Below, piece after piece: positions 27,871 to 36,377 of a stretch of 64,000 nucleotides of DNA. The stretch lies in assembly GCF_043876835.1 (NCBI RefSeq), contig NZ_JBAWJZ010000001.1, positions 248,001-312,000 on the forward strand, read 5' to 3'. Both the position numbers and the translations under genes were made by a program. The stretch is from Yeosuana sp043876835 (GTDB taxonomy: Bacteria > Bacteroidota > Bacteroidia > Flavobacteriales > Flavobacteriaceae). The notes below the pieces were generated by a model. The model saw nothing but the letters and a program-made list of their open reading frames with translations. It was not told the origin of the DNA and made no database searches. Position 1 is the first letter of the stretch. The number at the start of each line of letters is the position of its first letter.

Positions 27871-29580
27871 ATGAAAAAAACATTTAAGACCCTTAAATTT
27901 ATTGGTTTTTTACTATTCGCTATAGTAGCTATTATTGCTTGCGACAAAGATTACAACTCTATTGAAAGTGATGTAATTGGTTTAAAAAGTTTCACTACAG
28001 ATAACAATCAAATTCCTATTATTTCCTATAATAAAAAACTTGATTCTCTAAAAATTAATAATTTAAACTCTTCCCTTTTAGGTGTTTTTAATGACCCCGC
28101 TTATGGTCAAACTACAGCAAGTATAATTACGCAATTAACTCCATCTGAATATAGCCCAAAATTTGGCACCAACCCTATTATAGATTCGGTTGTTTTGACC
28201 ATTCCTTATTTTAACAGAATTACGGGTACCGATAATAACAACCCTGTTTATACAATTCAAGACTCATTATACGGAAGTGCTCCAATTAAATTATCTATAT
28301 ATCAAAATAATTACTTCTTAAGGGATTTCAACCCTAATGAAGATTTAAACGTTACTCAGAATTATTATTCCAACGCAAGTGGAACAATTAATGCTACCGA
28401 TAATTTTGCTATTACAGAAGGTGGTGCCATAAATTTTGACACTCAAAAAGGGCCTCTTGTTTATGAAAACGATAGTCTAGTTTTTAGTAGTAATGCTATT
28501 ATTTTAAAAACAATAGCTACCGATGGCACTGAAGCATTTGAAAGAAAAACTCCTGCCTTAAGAGACACTTTAAATCCGGCCTTTTGGAAAGCATTAATTA
28601 TTGATAAACAAGACGATGCTGTATTAAGCAATGCAAATAATTTTTACAATTATTTTAGAGGTTTATACTTTAAAGCTGAAGCAAAAAATAATGATGGCAG
28701 CATGATTTTATTAGATTTTGGTGGAACAGGATCTAACATAACCATATATTATTCATATGACTCATCTGTTGAAGGAGCAGACAGGCTAACTGACAGCTAT
28801 GTACTTAATTTCACAGGAAATAGATTAAATACATTTATAAATAATTACAATTTAGTGTCTTTAGAAAACGGCGACTCTACAAATGGCGACGAAAAACTAT
28901 ACTTAAAAGGAACTGAAGGCTCCATGGCGGTGGTTGACATTCTAAGTGGAATGGTAGATTGTGATGGAACAACAGAAACCGCTTTAAATTGCTTCAAAAA
29001 AGCGTATCGAGCAGTTGACAAAAATGGAGAGTACATAATAAAAAACGGAAGTTATGTTCTTAAAAAACTAATTAACGAAGCACAATTAGTTATTTATGAA
29101 GATGAAAACATTGCCTTACCTACTGAGCCATCTGATAAATATCCAGACCCAAAAGACTACCACAAGTATGACAGAATTTATGCCTACGACTTAAAAAACA
29201 ACACCCCATTGATAGACTACAGTTTTGATCCTACGAGTAATTCAACCGATCCCTATAATTCAAGATATGTTCATTTAGGACAACGAATTACAGATAATAA
29301 CGGAGAAAACGCTAAATATAAAATTCGTATAACAGAATATCTTAATAGTATTTTACTTAAAGATTCTACAAATACAAAAATAGGTTTGGTATTGTCTACT
29401 AATGTAAATTATGTTTCCAATTCACCAATTTTAAATAGTGGTGATGCTGTTACTCAAGTGCCATCTGCAGCTATTATTACTCCTAGAGGAACTGTATTGT
29501 ATGGCAATAATGAAAACGTCCCCGAAAGTAAAAGAATGTCATTAGAAATTTATTTTACTAAAGAGAACACAGAAAATTAA
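27871..29580 (+). CDS. DUF4270 lipoprotein
   Basis: Envelope lipoprotein of unknown function. The 569-residue protein has a lipoprotein signal ending IVAIIAC (C24). The family opening follows (DVIGLKSFTTDNNQIPIISYNKKLDSL, SSLLGVFNDPAYGQTTASIITQL), then a long beta-rich body. It is in a plus-strand run with the starch-synthase-like gene and upstream of glmS. Family assignment is good; function is unknown. Confidence 0.88.
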   Translation: MKKTFKTLKFIGFLLFAIVAIIACDKDYNSIESDVIGLKSFTTDNNQIPIISYNKKLDSLKINNLNSSLLGVFNDPAYGQTTASIITQLTPSEYSPKFGTNPIIDSVVLTIPYFNRITGTDNNNPVYTIQDSLYGSAPIKLSIYQNNYFLRDFNPNEDLNVTQNYYSNASGTINATDNFAITEGGAINFDTQKGPLVYENDSLVFSSNAIILKTIATDGTEAFERKTPALRDTLNPAFWKALIIDKQDDAVLSNANNFYNYFRGLYFKAEAKNNDGSMILLDFGGTGSNITIYYSYDSSVEGADRLTDSYVLNFTGNRLNTFINNYNLVSLENGDSTNGDEKLYLKGTEGSMAVVDILSGMVDCDGTTETALNCFKKAYRAVDKNGEYIIKNGSYVLKKLINEAQLVIYEDENIALPTEPSDKYPDPKDYHKYDRIYAYDLKNNTPLIDYSFDPTSNSTDPYNSRYVHLGQRITDNNGENAKYKIRITEYLNSILLKDSTNTKIGLVLSTNVNYVSNSPILNSGDAVTQVPSAAIITPRGTVLYGNNENVPESKRMSLEIYFTKENTEN

Positions 29581-29743
29581 AAAAATTATGTAGGCCTTTT
29601 TATATGATTACTCACTTGGTTTCCATTTCTTTTAAGTGAATTTCATCGTAAAAATCATTGAGTTTATATAATAATAAATTATTAATTGATATTTATTTCA
29701 CATATTTGTCGAACTATTTTAACCAAATCAAAATTAATAACTT

Positions 29744-31591
29744 ATGTGCGGAATCGTAGGATATATTGGCCCTAGAGAAGCTTATCCCATTATTATTGAA
29801 GGCCTTAAAAGACTTGAATATCGTGGTTATGACAGTGCAGGTATTGCTTTATTTGATGGTAATGACCTCAAAGTTTGTAAAACCAAAGGGAAAGTTATTG
29901 ATCTTGAAAATAAGTCACAAAAAGAAATTTCAAATACAGGTCACTTAGGGATTGGTCATACCAGATGGGCAACTCATGGAGTACCAAACGATGTTAACTC
30001 GCATCCTCATTACTCTAATTCTGGAAATTTAGTAATTATCCATAATGGAATTATTGAAAATTATGACACTCTAAAAAAAGAACTATCTTCTAGAGGATAT
30101 ACTTTTAAATCAGATACAGATACTGAAGTTCTAGTAAACCTGATAGAAGATGTGAAAAATAAAGAAAACGTAAAATTGGGAAAAGCAGTACAAATAGCTC
30201 TAAATCAGATTATTGGAGCCTATGCTATTGCCGTTTTTGATAAAACCCACCCAGATGAAATTGTTATAGCACGTTTAGGAAGTCCTTTAGCTATTGGAGT
30301 CGGTAAAAATGAATATTTCATAGCCAGTGATGCATCGCCTTTTATAGAATATACAAAAAACGCTATTTATTTAGAAGATGAAGAAATGGCTATCATTAGG
30401 TTAAATAAAGATATTAAAGTTAGAAAAATAAAAGATGATTCAACGGTTGACCCTTATGTTCAAGCATTAAAAATGAATTTGGATCAAATTGAAAAAGGTG
30501 GTTTTGATCATTTTATGTTAAAAGAAATATACGAGCAACCTAAAGCAATTTCAGATACTTATAGAGGAAGACTTAATAGGGAAGAAGCTATCATAAAAAT
30601 GTCTAGTGTTGAAGACAATATGAAAAAGTTTCTTGCTGCGGATCGTATCATTATTGTGGCTTGTGGAACTTCATGGCATGCAGGATTGGTAGCTGAATAT
30701 ATCTTTGAAGATTTAGCCAGAATACCCGTTGAGGTCGAATACGCTTCTGAATTTAGGTATCGAAATCCTATAATTACAGAAAAAGATGTTATTATTGCCA
30801 TCTCACAATCTGGAGAAACTGCAGATACTCTTGCAGCTATTAAATTAGCTAAATCTAAAGGGGCTTTTGTTTTTGGTGTTTGTAATGTTGTAGGATCTTC
30901 AATAGCAAGAGAAACTCATGCGGGAGCTTACACACACGCTGGTCCAGAAATTGGTGTTGCTTCAACTAAAGCCTTTACTACACAAATTACTGTTTTAACA
31001 CTTATTGCTTTACGTTTAGCTAGAGCAAAAGGCACAATTTCAAGTTCAGATTTCCGTCATCATTTACTTGAACTGGAAATGATTCCTAAAAAAGTAGAAA
31101 AAGCTTTAGAATCTGACGAACATATTAAAATGATTGCTGATATCTATAAAAACTCACGTAATTGTTTATACTTAGGAAGAGGTTATAATTTCCCTGTTGC
31201 GCTAGAAGGTGCTTTAAAACTTAAAGAAATATCTTATATCCATGCAGAAGGTTATCCTGCTGCAGAAATGAAACATGGTCCTATTGCTTTAATAGATGAA
31301 AACATGCCAATAGTTGTTATTGCAACTAAAAAAGGCCATTATGAAAAAGTTGTTAGTAACATTCAAGAAATAAAATCCCGAAAGGGTAAAATCATTGGAA
31401 TAGTAACTGAAGGAGATGTTGATGTTAGAGAATTAGCCGATCATGTTATAGAAGTTCCTGAAACTTTGGAAGCCCTATCTCCTCTTTTAACTACTATCCC
31501 TTTACAATTATTGTCCTATCATATAGCTGTTTTGTTAGGAAAAAACGTAGACCAACCAAGAAATTTAGCAAAATCTGTGACGGTTGAGTAA
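29744..31591 (+). CDS. glmS: Glutamine-fructose-6-phosphate aminotransferase (isomerizing)
   Basis: Makes glucosamine-6-phosphate from fructose-6-phosphate and glutamine, the entry to peptidoglycan and LPS amino-sugar synthesis. The 615 residues start MCGIVGYIG, with C2 as the glutaminase nucleophile. The glutaminase domain (about 2-225) has the GIGHTRWATHG and HNGIIENY blocks. Two SIS domains follow (from about 295, with CGTSWHAG and SQSGETADT; and from about 465). It ends with the conserved DQPRNLAKSVTVE. A 163-base gap separates it from the DUF4270 gene. Confidence 0.98.
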   Translation: MCGIVGYIGPREAYPIIIEGLKRLEYRGYDSAGIALFDGNDLKVCKTKGKVIDLENKSQKEISNTGHLGIGHTRWATHGVPNDVNSHPHYSNSGNLVIIHNGIIENYDTLKKELSSRGYTFKSDTDTEVLVNLIEDVKNKENVKLGKAVQIALNQIIGAYAIAVFDKTHPDEIVIARLGSPLAIGVGKNEYFIASDASPFIEYTKNAIYLEDEEMAIIRLNKDIKVRKIKDDSTVDPYVQALKMNLDQIEKGGFDHFMLKEIYEQPKAISDTYRGRLNREEAIIKMSSVEDNMKKFLAADRIIIVACGTSWHAGLVAEYIFEDLARIPVEVEYASEFRYRNPIITEKDVIIAISQSGETADTLAAIKLAKSKGAFVFGVCNVVGSSIARETHAGAYTHAGPEIGVASTKAFTTQITVLTLIALRLARAKGTISSSDFRHHLLELEMIPKKVEKALESDEHIKMIADIYKNSRNCLYLGRGYNFPVALEGALKLKEISYIHAEGYPAAEMKHGPIALIDENMPIVVIATKKGHYEKVVSNIQEIKSRKGKIIGIVTEGDVDVRELADHVIEVPETLEALSPLLTTIPLQLLSYHIAVLLGKNVDQPRNLAKSVTVE

Positions 31592-31684
31592 CTAATAGAA
31601 TACTATTTTGTCCTCTTATTTTTATATTTATATATAATTGTGCGAAATTCTCAATAAATCTACTTATTTTTACTTATAAAGTAA

Positions 31685-31712
31685 ATATTTTGTGATTTTT
31701 TTCACAAAATAT
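31685..31712. promoter_or_regulatory. Perfect CRP/FNR-type operator upstream of the TonB-SGNH operon
   Basis: Arms ATATTTTGTGA (31685-31695) and TCACAAAATAT (31702-31712) are perfect 11-base complements around six T. The core reads TGTGATTTTTTTCACA, an exact fit to the TGTGA-N6-TCACA consensus of E. coli CRP. It is centred 105 bases before the receptor ATG and about 68 before the start site predicted from the -10-like element at 31755-31760. A CRP/FNR-family regulator is the natural candidate; none is encoded in the window. Confidence 0.7.
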
Positions 31713-31731
31713 ACTATGCATGCATAATTTT

Positions 31732-31760
31732 TTGACGTATGTGTAAAACTAACATATAAT
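31732..31760 (+). promoter_or_regulatory. Possible promoter of the TonB-SGNH operon
   Basis: TTGACG at 31732-31737 and TATAAT at 31755-31760 are separated by 17 bases, a sigma-70-like layout of the enterobacterial kind. The Bacteroidota rule (TTG, 19-21 bases, TAnnTTTG) fits only partly: the spacing is right but the -7 reads TATAATTT. Confidence 0.4.
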
Positions 31761-31803
31761 TTTTTCTATATTGTCATTCTAAAAACTAAACTAATTCTTG
31801 TAA

Positions 31804-34554
31804 ATGAAAACAATTCTCCCATTTTTAATGTTGTTTCTTTGTAGTATTTCCTACGCTCAAACAACCATTTCCGGAACTGTTGTTGATGACAGCGGTCAAC
31901 CAATACCAGGAGCTAATATTTTAGTCATTGGTACTTCAACAGGAACTATTACTGATTTTGATGGTGGTTTCACCATTAAAGTAAATTCGAATCCTCCTTT
32001 TGCATTACAAGCAAGTAGTGTAGGATTTGAAACAGTAACAGAGCAAATCACTAAAAACATTCAAGTAATTAATTTTGTACTTAAAGAAGGTACTTCTTTA
32101 GACGAAGTTGTTATTTCTGCATCAAGAACACCCGAACGCATTTTTGAATCGCCTGTTACAGTTGAACGTTTGGGTCTGAAAGAAATTAAAAGTACTGCAT
32201 CAGTTGATTTTTATGATAGTCTTGAAAATCTTAAAGGTGTAGATGTAAACACAAACAGTTTAACTTTTAAATCTGTTAATACTAGAGGTTTTGCAACCTT
32301 TGCAAACAACCGTTTTATGCAGTTGGTTGATGGAATGGACAACTCAACTCCAGCCTTAAATTTTCCAATAGGAAATTTAGTAGGAATGGTTGAAACAGAT
32401 GTTTTAAGTGTTGAACTTTTGCCAGGAGCCTCTTCGGCATTATACGGTGCGAATGCATTTAACGGTATTTTATTTATGCAAAGTAAAAACCCTTTTGATT
32501 ACCCAGGAATTCGTGCTTCAATTAAACGTGGGATTACTTCTCAAGAAGCCGCTGGAGACAATGCTTATACCGATGTTAGTTTTAGTGCAGCGCACAAGTT
32601 TACAAATAAATTTGCTGCTAAAGTGAACTTTGGTTATTTAAAAGGTACAGACTGGGCTGCTAATAGTGAAGTAGATAAAAATATGCCCGGCGGAACTAGA
32701 GCAACCAACGTTAATTATAACGGTGTTAACGTTTATGGAGATATTGTTTTTACCAATATTAGAGCTGCTGCAGGTGGATTGGGCGTCGTGCCTAATGTAA
32801 ATGTAAGTAGAACTGGCTATAACGAAAGTGATTTAACAGATTTTAACGCAGAAAGCGTTAAAGCAGATTGGGGATTATACTACAGACCTTTTGAAAATGA
32901 CTTTGAAATATCTTACGTTGGTAAGGTGGGTACAGGTTCCACAATTTACCAAGGAACCAACAGATATCATATTGATGGATTTTTTCAAGAACAACATAAA
33001 CTGGAGATAAAAAATAAAAACTTCTTTTTAAGAGGTTATGTTGTTGGTGATAAAGCTGGAAAATCTTACGATATGGAAGCTACAGCTATTCAAATTAACC
33101 GAGCTTGGAAAAGTGATACGCAATGGTTTGGAGATTATATTAACACCTATGTTGGCGCTACTTTTGCAGGAGCTACAGAAGAGCAAGCTCATGCTGCAGC
33201 TAGAGCAGCAGCCGAAACAGGTCGTTTTGAGCCTGGCAGTCCAGGATTTATTGCAGCCTATAATAAAAGTATAAATGACCCAAATTTAATCACTGGTTCT
33301 AAATTTCAAGATGCTTCAAAATACTATCATGCAGATGGAAATTATAACTTTAGCCACTTAACAGATTTTGCAGAAATTCAAATTGGTGGTTCCTATAGAA
33401 AATACAGTTTAAACTCTTCTGGCACTATTTATACTGATAGTGATGGTCCTATTAATTATTCAGAATATGGGATATATACTCAAATTCAGAAAAATCTAGA
33501 ACTAAGTGATGCCTTAGACTTAAAACTTACAGGCTCTATCCGTTATGATAAATCAGAATACTTTGACGGTTTCTTTTCTCCTAGAATATCAGCTGGTTTA
33601 ACAGTAAACAAAAATCATAATTTCAGAGCTTCTGTACAAACTGGATTTAGAAATCCAACTACTCAAGATTTATTCATCGGCTTAGATACTGGCGCCTATG
33701 TCTTGGTAGGTTCGGCATCTGACAATTTAGACCGCTTTTCCAGATCTTATAATGTTAGTGCATCAGGTCAGTTATTAGGCCAGCCAGCAACTATTACACA
33801 GACTGGTGGTGCTGGTTATACTAATTCATATACTGCAACTTCAGCACTTGCAGCTGCTGCAACAGGAAATGCTGCTCTTTTACAAGTTGCTAATCCTGGT
33901 TTAATAAAACCTGAGCAGATTAGTACTGCCGAAGTTGGTTATAGAGGTAAATACAGCAACTTAATTGTAGATTTTAGTGCTTATTATAACAAGTATAAAG
34001 ATTTCATATCTCAAGGACGCGTTATTTCTCCATTATATGGTACGGTTGGCGACGGTACTTTATCTTTTGAAGCAATAAAAAATAGAGATTATCAAATCTA
34101 TGGTTCTTATACAAACGCTGAGGCTGATGTTAAATCTTATGGCGCTTCTATTGGTTTGTCTACAAAAATATTAGGTAATTTTGATTTAAGTGGAAGTTAT
34201 ACCTATGCAAAACTTGACTTTGACCAAGCTAAATATCCAAGCTTTGTAACCAATTTTAATACTCCAGAACATAAGTTTAAAGCATCTTTTGGTAATACTG
34301 AGTTGTTCAAAAACTTTGGCTTTAATGTGTCGTACAGATTTAGTGATGATTATTTCTGGGAAGCTACATTTGGTGATGGAGTTGTGCCAGAATATCATGT
34401 TTTGGATGCTCAAATTAACTTAGTAGTTCCTAGTATGAAATCTATCTTTAAAGTGGGTGGCACAAATCTTACGGGTAAAGAATACACTACAGCTTTTGGT
34501 ACAGGATTTATAGGATCTATGTATTATGTGTCTTGGGTAATAAATAACTTATAA
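31804..34554 (+). CDS. TonB-dependent receptor with carboxypeptidase-like N-terminal domain
   Basis: Outer-membrane importer, 916 residues. Signal peptide 1-18, CarboxypepD_reg-like domain about 20-105 (TISGTVVDDSGQPIPGANIL, DFDGGFTI), plug about 115-230 (DEVVISASRTPERIFESPVTVERL, LPGASSALYGANAFNGILFM), then the barrel. It is followed one base after its stop by an SGNH lipoprotein gene, so the two are an operon and probably one complex. The usual SusC partner SusD is absent. No siderophore or cobalamin signature identifies the ligand. Confidence 0.93.
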   Translation: MKTILPFLMLFLCSISYAQTTISGTVVDDSGQPIPGANILVIGTSTGTITDFDGGFTIKVNSNPPFALQASSVGFETVTEQITKNIQVINFVLKEGTSLDEVVISASRTPERIFESPVTVERLGLKEIKSTASVDFYDSLENLKGVDVNTNSLTFKSVNTRGFATFANNRFMQLVDGMDNSTPALNFPIGNLVGMVETDVLSVELLPGASSALYGANAFNGILFMQSKNPFDYPGIRASIKRGITSQEAAGDNAYTDVSFSAAHKFTNKFAAKVNFGYLKGTDWAANSEVDKNMPGGTRATNVNYNGVNVYGDIVFTNIRAAAGGLGVVPNVNVSRTGYNESDLTDFNAESVKADWGLYYRPFENDFEISYVGKVGTGSTIYQGTNRYHIDGFFQEQHKLEIKNKNFFLRGYVVGDKAGKSYDMEATAIQINRAWKSDTQWFGDYINTYVGATFAGATEEQAHAAARAAAETGRFEPGSPGFIAAYNKSINDPNLITGSKFQDASKYYHADGNYNFSHLTDFAEIQIGGSYRKYSLNSSGTIYTDSDGPINYSEYGIYTQIQKNLELSDALDLKLTGSIRYDKSEYFDGFFSPRISAGLTVNKNHNFRASVQTGFRNPTTQDLFIGLDTGAYVLVGSASDNLDRFSRSYNVSASGQLLGQPATITQTGGAGYTNSYTATSALAAAATGNAALLQVANPGLIKPEQISTAEVGYRGKYSNLIVDFSAYYNKYKDFISQGRVISPLYGTVGDGTLSFEAIKNRDYQIYGSYTNAEADVKSYGASIGLSTKILGNFDLSGSYTYAKLDFDQAKYPSFVTNFNTPEHKFKASFGNTELFKNFGFNVSYRFSDDYFWEATFGDGVVPEYHVLDAQINLVVPSMKSIFKVGGTNLTGKEYTTAFGTGFIGSMYYVSWVINNL

Positions 34555-34555
34555 A

Positions 34556-36211
34556 ATGAAAAAGAAAATTATGAATACAAAATATATATGGCTGTTAATA
34601 ATTCTTTTAGGATTTACAGCTTGTAACACCATAGAAGATGTTGATAAAATTGATCCTGTAGCAGAAATACCTGCTTTAACTTCTGGGACTGCAGATTTTT
34701 CTAAATATGTTTCTGTTGGAGCATCTTTTACTGCTGGATATACAGATGGTGCGCTATTTAAAGCATCTCAAGAAAATTCATTTCCAAATATTTTATCTCA
34801 AAAATTTGCGTTAGTTGGAGGCGGTACATTCACACAACCTCTTACTAGCGACAATTATGGGGGTTTAGCTGCGGGAGGTTCAAGATTACCAGGATTTAAT
34901 CCAAGATTGGTTTTTGGTGGTGCAGGACCAGTCTCATTAGAATCATTGGTAGGTCCTGTAACTGTAGGAACCGACATTGTTCTTAATAATCCTACAGGTC
35001 CGTTTAATAATATGGGAGTCCCTGGAGCAAAAAGTTACCACTTGTTGTTTGACGGTTATGGTAATATTGCAAACCTAGCAACAAAAACAGCTAATCCTTA
35101 CTTTGTACGAATGGCATCAAGCCCATCAGCAACTATGCTTGGCGATGCTATGGCTAAAAACCCAACGTTTTTTACGTTATCAGAAATTGGAGGAAATGAT
35201 GTATTAGGATATGCACTTGCTGGAGGAGATATCACTATAGACCAAATAACTCCTTCTGCTACATTTGATTTTGCTTTTGAAACCATTGTTAATACTTTAA
35301 CTTCTGGCGGAGCCAAAGGCGTTGTTACTAATGTTCCTTATGTTAAAGATTTACCACATTTTACAACTGTTCCCTTTGCTCCATTAAGTCCAGCAAATCC
35401 AAGTTTCGGACCATTAATCCCTACTTTAAATGGTGTTTTTGGTCAATTAAATCAAGTTTATGCTTATTTACAATCAGTAAGTGCAATTAATAATGCCGCC
35501 GAACGTTCCATTGTTTTTTCTACTTCTGCAGCTAGTGCCGTAGTTATAAAAGATGAAACATTAACAGACATATCAGCTCAAATTGCGGGGGTATTAGTGG
35601 CAAGTCCAACATTTCCTGCATTTGTACAAAGTTTTGGTTTACCTGTTCAAGCAGCACCACTTGTTGCTAATTTGCTAGGTGGTTTTTATGGTCAAACAAG
35701 ACAAGCAACAACAGAAGATTTACTTGTTTTATCTAGCAGTTCTATAATTGGTACAGTTAATACAACTACTTATTCTTACCTATTAAATCAAGGATTACCA
35801 GCTAATTTAGCAGGACAGTTTTCAGTTGAAGGTGTTACCAATCCTTTAGCTGACAAATGGGTATTGTTACCAAGTGAGCAAGATGAAATTAAAGCAGCTA
35901 CAGATACTTATAATGCTACTATTTCTAGTGTAGCCAGCTCTAAAGGTTTAGCTTTAGTTGACTTAAATGGAATATTAACAGAAGCCACTACAAGCGGATA
36001 TCAAACTGGAAATTTTATATTAACCACTAAATTAGTTACTGGTGGTCTTATAGGCTTAGATGGAGTCCATCTTACATCTAGAGGTTATGCTTTAATGGCT
36101 AATGAGTTTTTAAAAGCTATTGATGCTACTTATGGTTCTAATTTTGAAGCATCAGGAAATTTTGCCAATGCAGGGGATTATCCAACTAATTATTCTCCTT
36201 TATTACCATAA
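34556..36211 (+). CDS. SGNH/GDSL-family lipoprotein hydrolase
   Basis: Predicted surface or outer-membrane-anchored esterase. The 551 residues have a lipoprotein signal (IWLLIILLGFTAC, C23), then SGNH blocks: block I VSVGASFTAGYTDG with nucleophile S57, block III GGND in SEIGGNDVLGYAL, and block V DGVHLTSRGYALMANEF with the Asp-x-x-His dyad. The GDS aspartate is alanine (GAS). An ATG five codons on is an alternative start. It is coupled to the TonB receptor, so it likely processes or captures that receptor's ligand at the cell surface. A terminator follows. Confidence 0.88.
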   Translation: MKKKIMNTKYIWLLIILLGFTACNTIEDVDKIDPVAEIPALTSGTADFSKYVSVGASFTAGYTDGALFKASQENSFPNILSQKFALVGGGTFTQPLTSDNYGGLAAGGSRLPGFNPRLVFGGAGPVSLESLVGPVTVGTDIVLNNPTGPFNNMGVPGAKSYHLLFDGYGNIANLATKTANPYFVRMASSPSATMLGDAMAKNPTFFTLSEIGGNDVLGYALAGGDITIDQITPSATFDFAFETIVNTLTSGGAKGVVTNVPYVKDLPHFTTVPFAPLSPANPSFGPLIPTLNGVFGQLNQVYAYLQSVSAINNAAERSIVFSTSAASAVVIKDETLTDISAQIAGVLVASPTFPAFVQSFGLPVQAAPLVANLLGGFYGQTRQATTEDLLVLSSSSIIGTVNTTTYSYLLNQGLPANLAGQFSVEGVTNPLADKWVLLPSEQDEIKAATDTYNATISSVASSKGLALVDLNGILTEATTSGYQTGNFILTTKLVTGGLIGLDGVHLTSRGYALMANEFLKAIDATYGSNFEASGNFANAGDYPTNYSPLLP

Positions 36212-36230
36212 TTTAAATAAAAATATAGTT

Positions 36231-36262
36231 AAAAAACGCCTTTAAATTAAAGGCGTTTTTTT
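36231..36262 (+). terminator. Rho-independent terminator after the SGNH gene
   Basis: AAAAAACGCCTTTA and TAAAGGCGTTTTTT form a perfect stem around a three-base loop with a T run, 20 bases after the SGNH lipoprotein stop. Confidence 0.9.
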
Positions 36263-36309
36263 ATGGCTAAAAAAGAAAAAAAACCACTTTTATTTTAAAT
36301 TAAAAAATC

Positions 36310-36317
36310 TATCTTTG
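36310..36317 (+). promoter_or_regulatory. -7 element of the atpDC operon
   Basis: TATCTTTG followed by CAC is an exact TAnnTTTG match, 60 bases before the atpD ATG and after the upstream terminator. The -33 region is T-rich but has no clear TTG. Confidence 0.6.
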
Positions 36318-36377
36318 CACGCGAAAACCTAATGCGTTTTCAATCAATTAAATCGCATAATATTAAACACATAAGTA

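Noticed and set aside
29620..29650. Inverted TCACTT/AAGTGA between the DUF4270 and glmS genes
   Set aside because: Only six or seven base pairs with a long loop and no T run; too weak to call a terminator or operator, and no glmS ribozyme core is recognisable.
31716..31725. ATGCATGCAT palindrome next to the CRP-like site
   Set aside because: A simple ten-base self-complementary word in AT-rich DNA; alone it does not support an operator.
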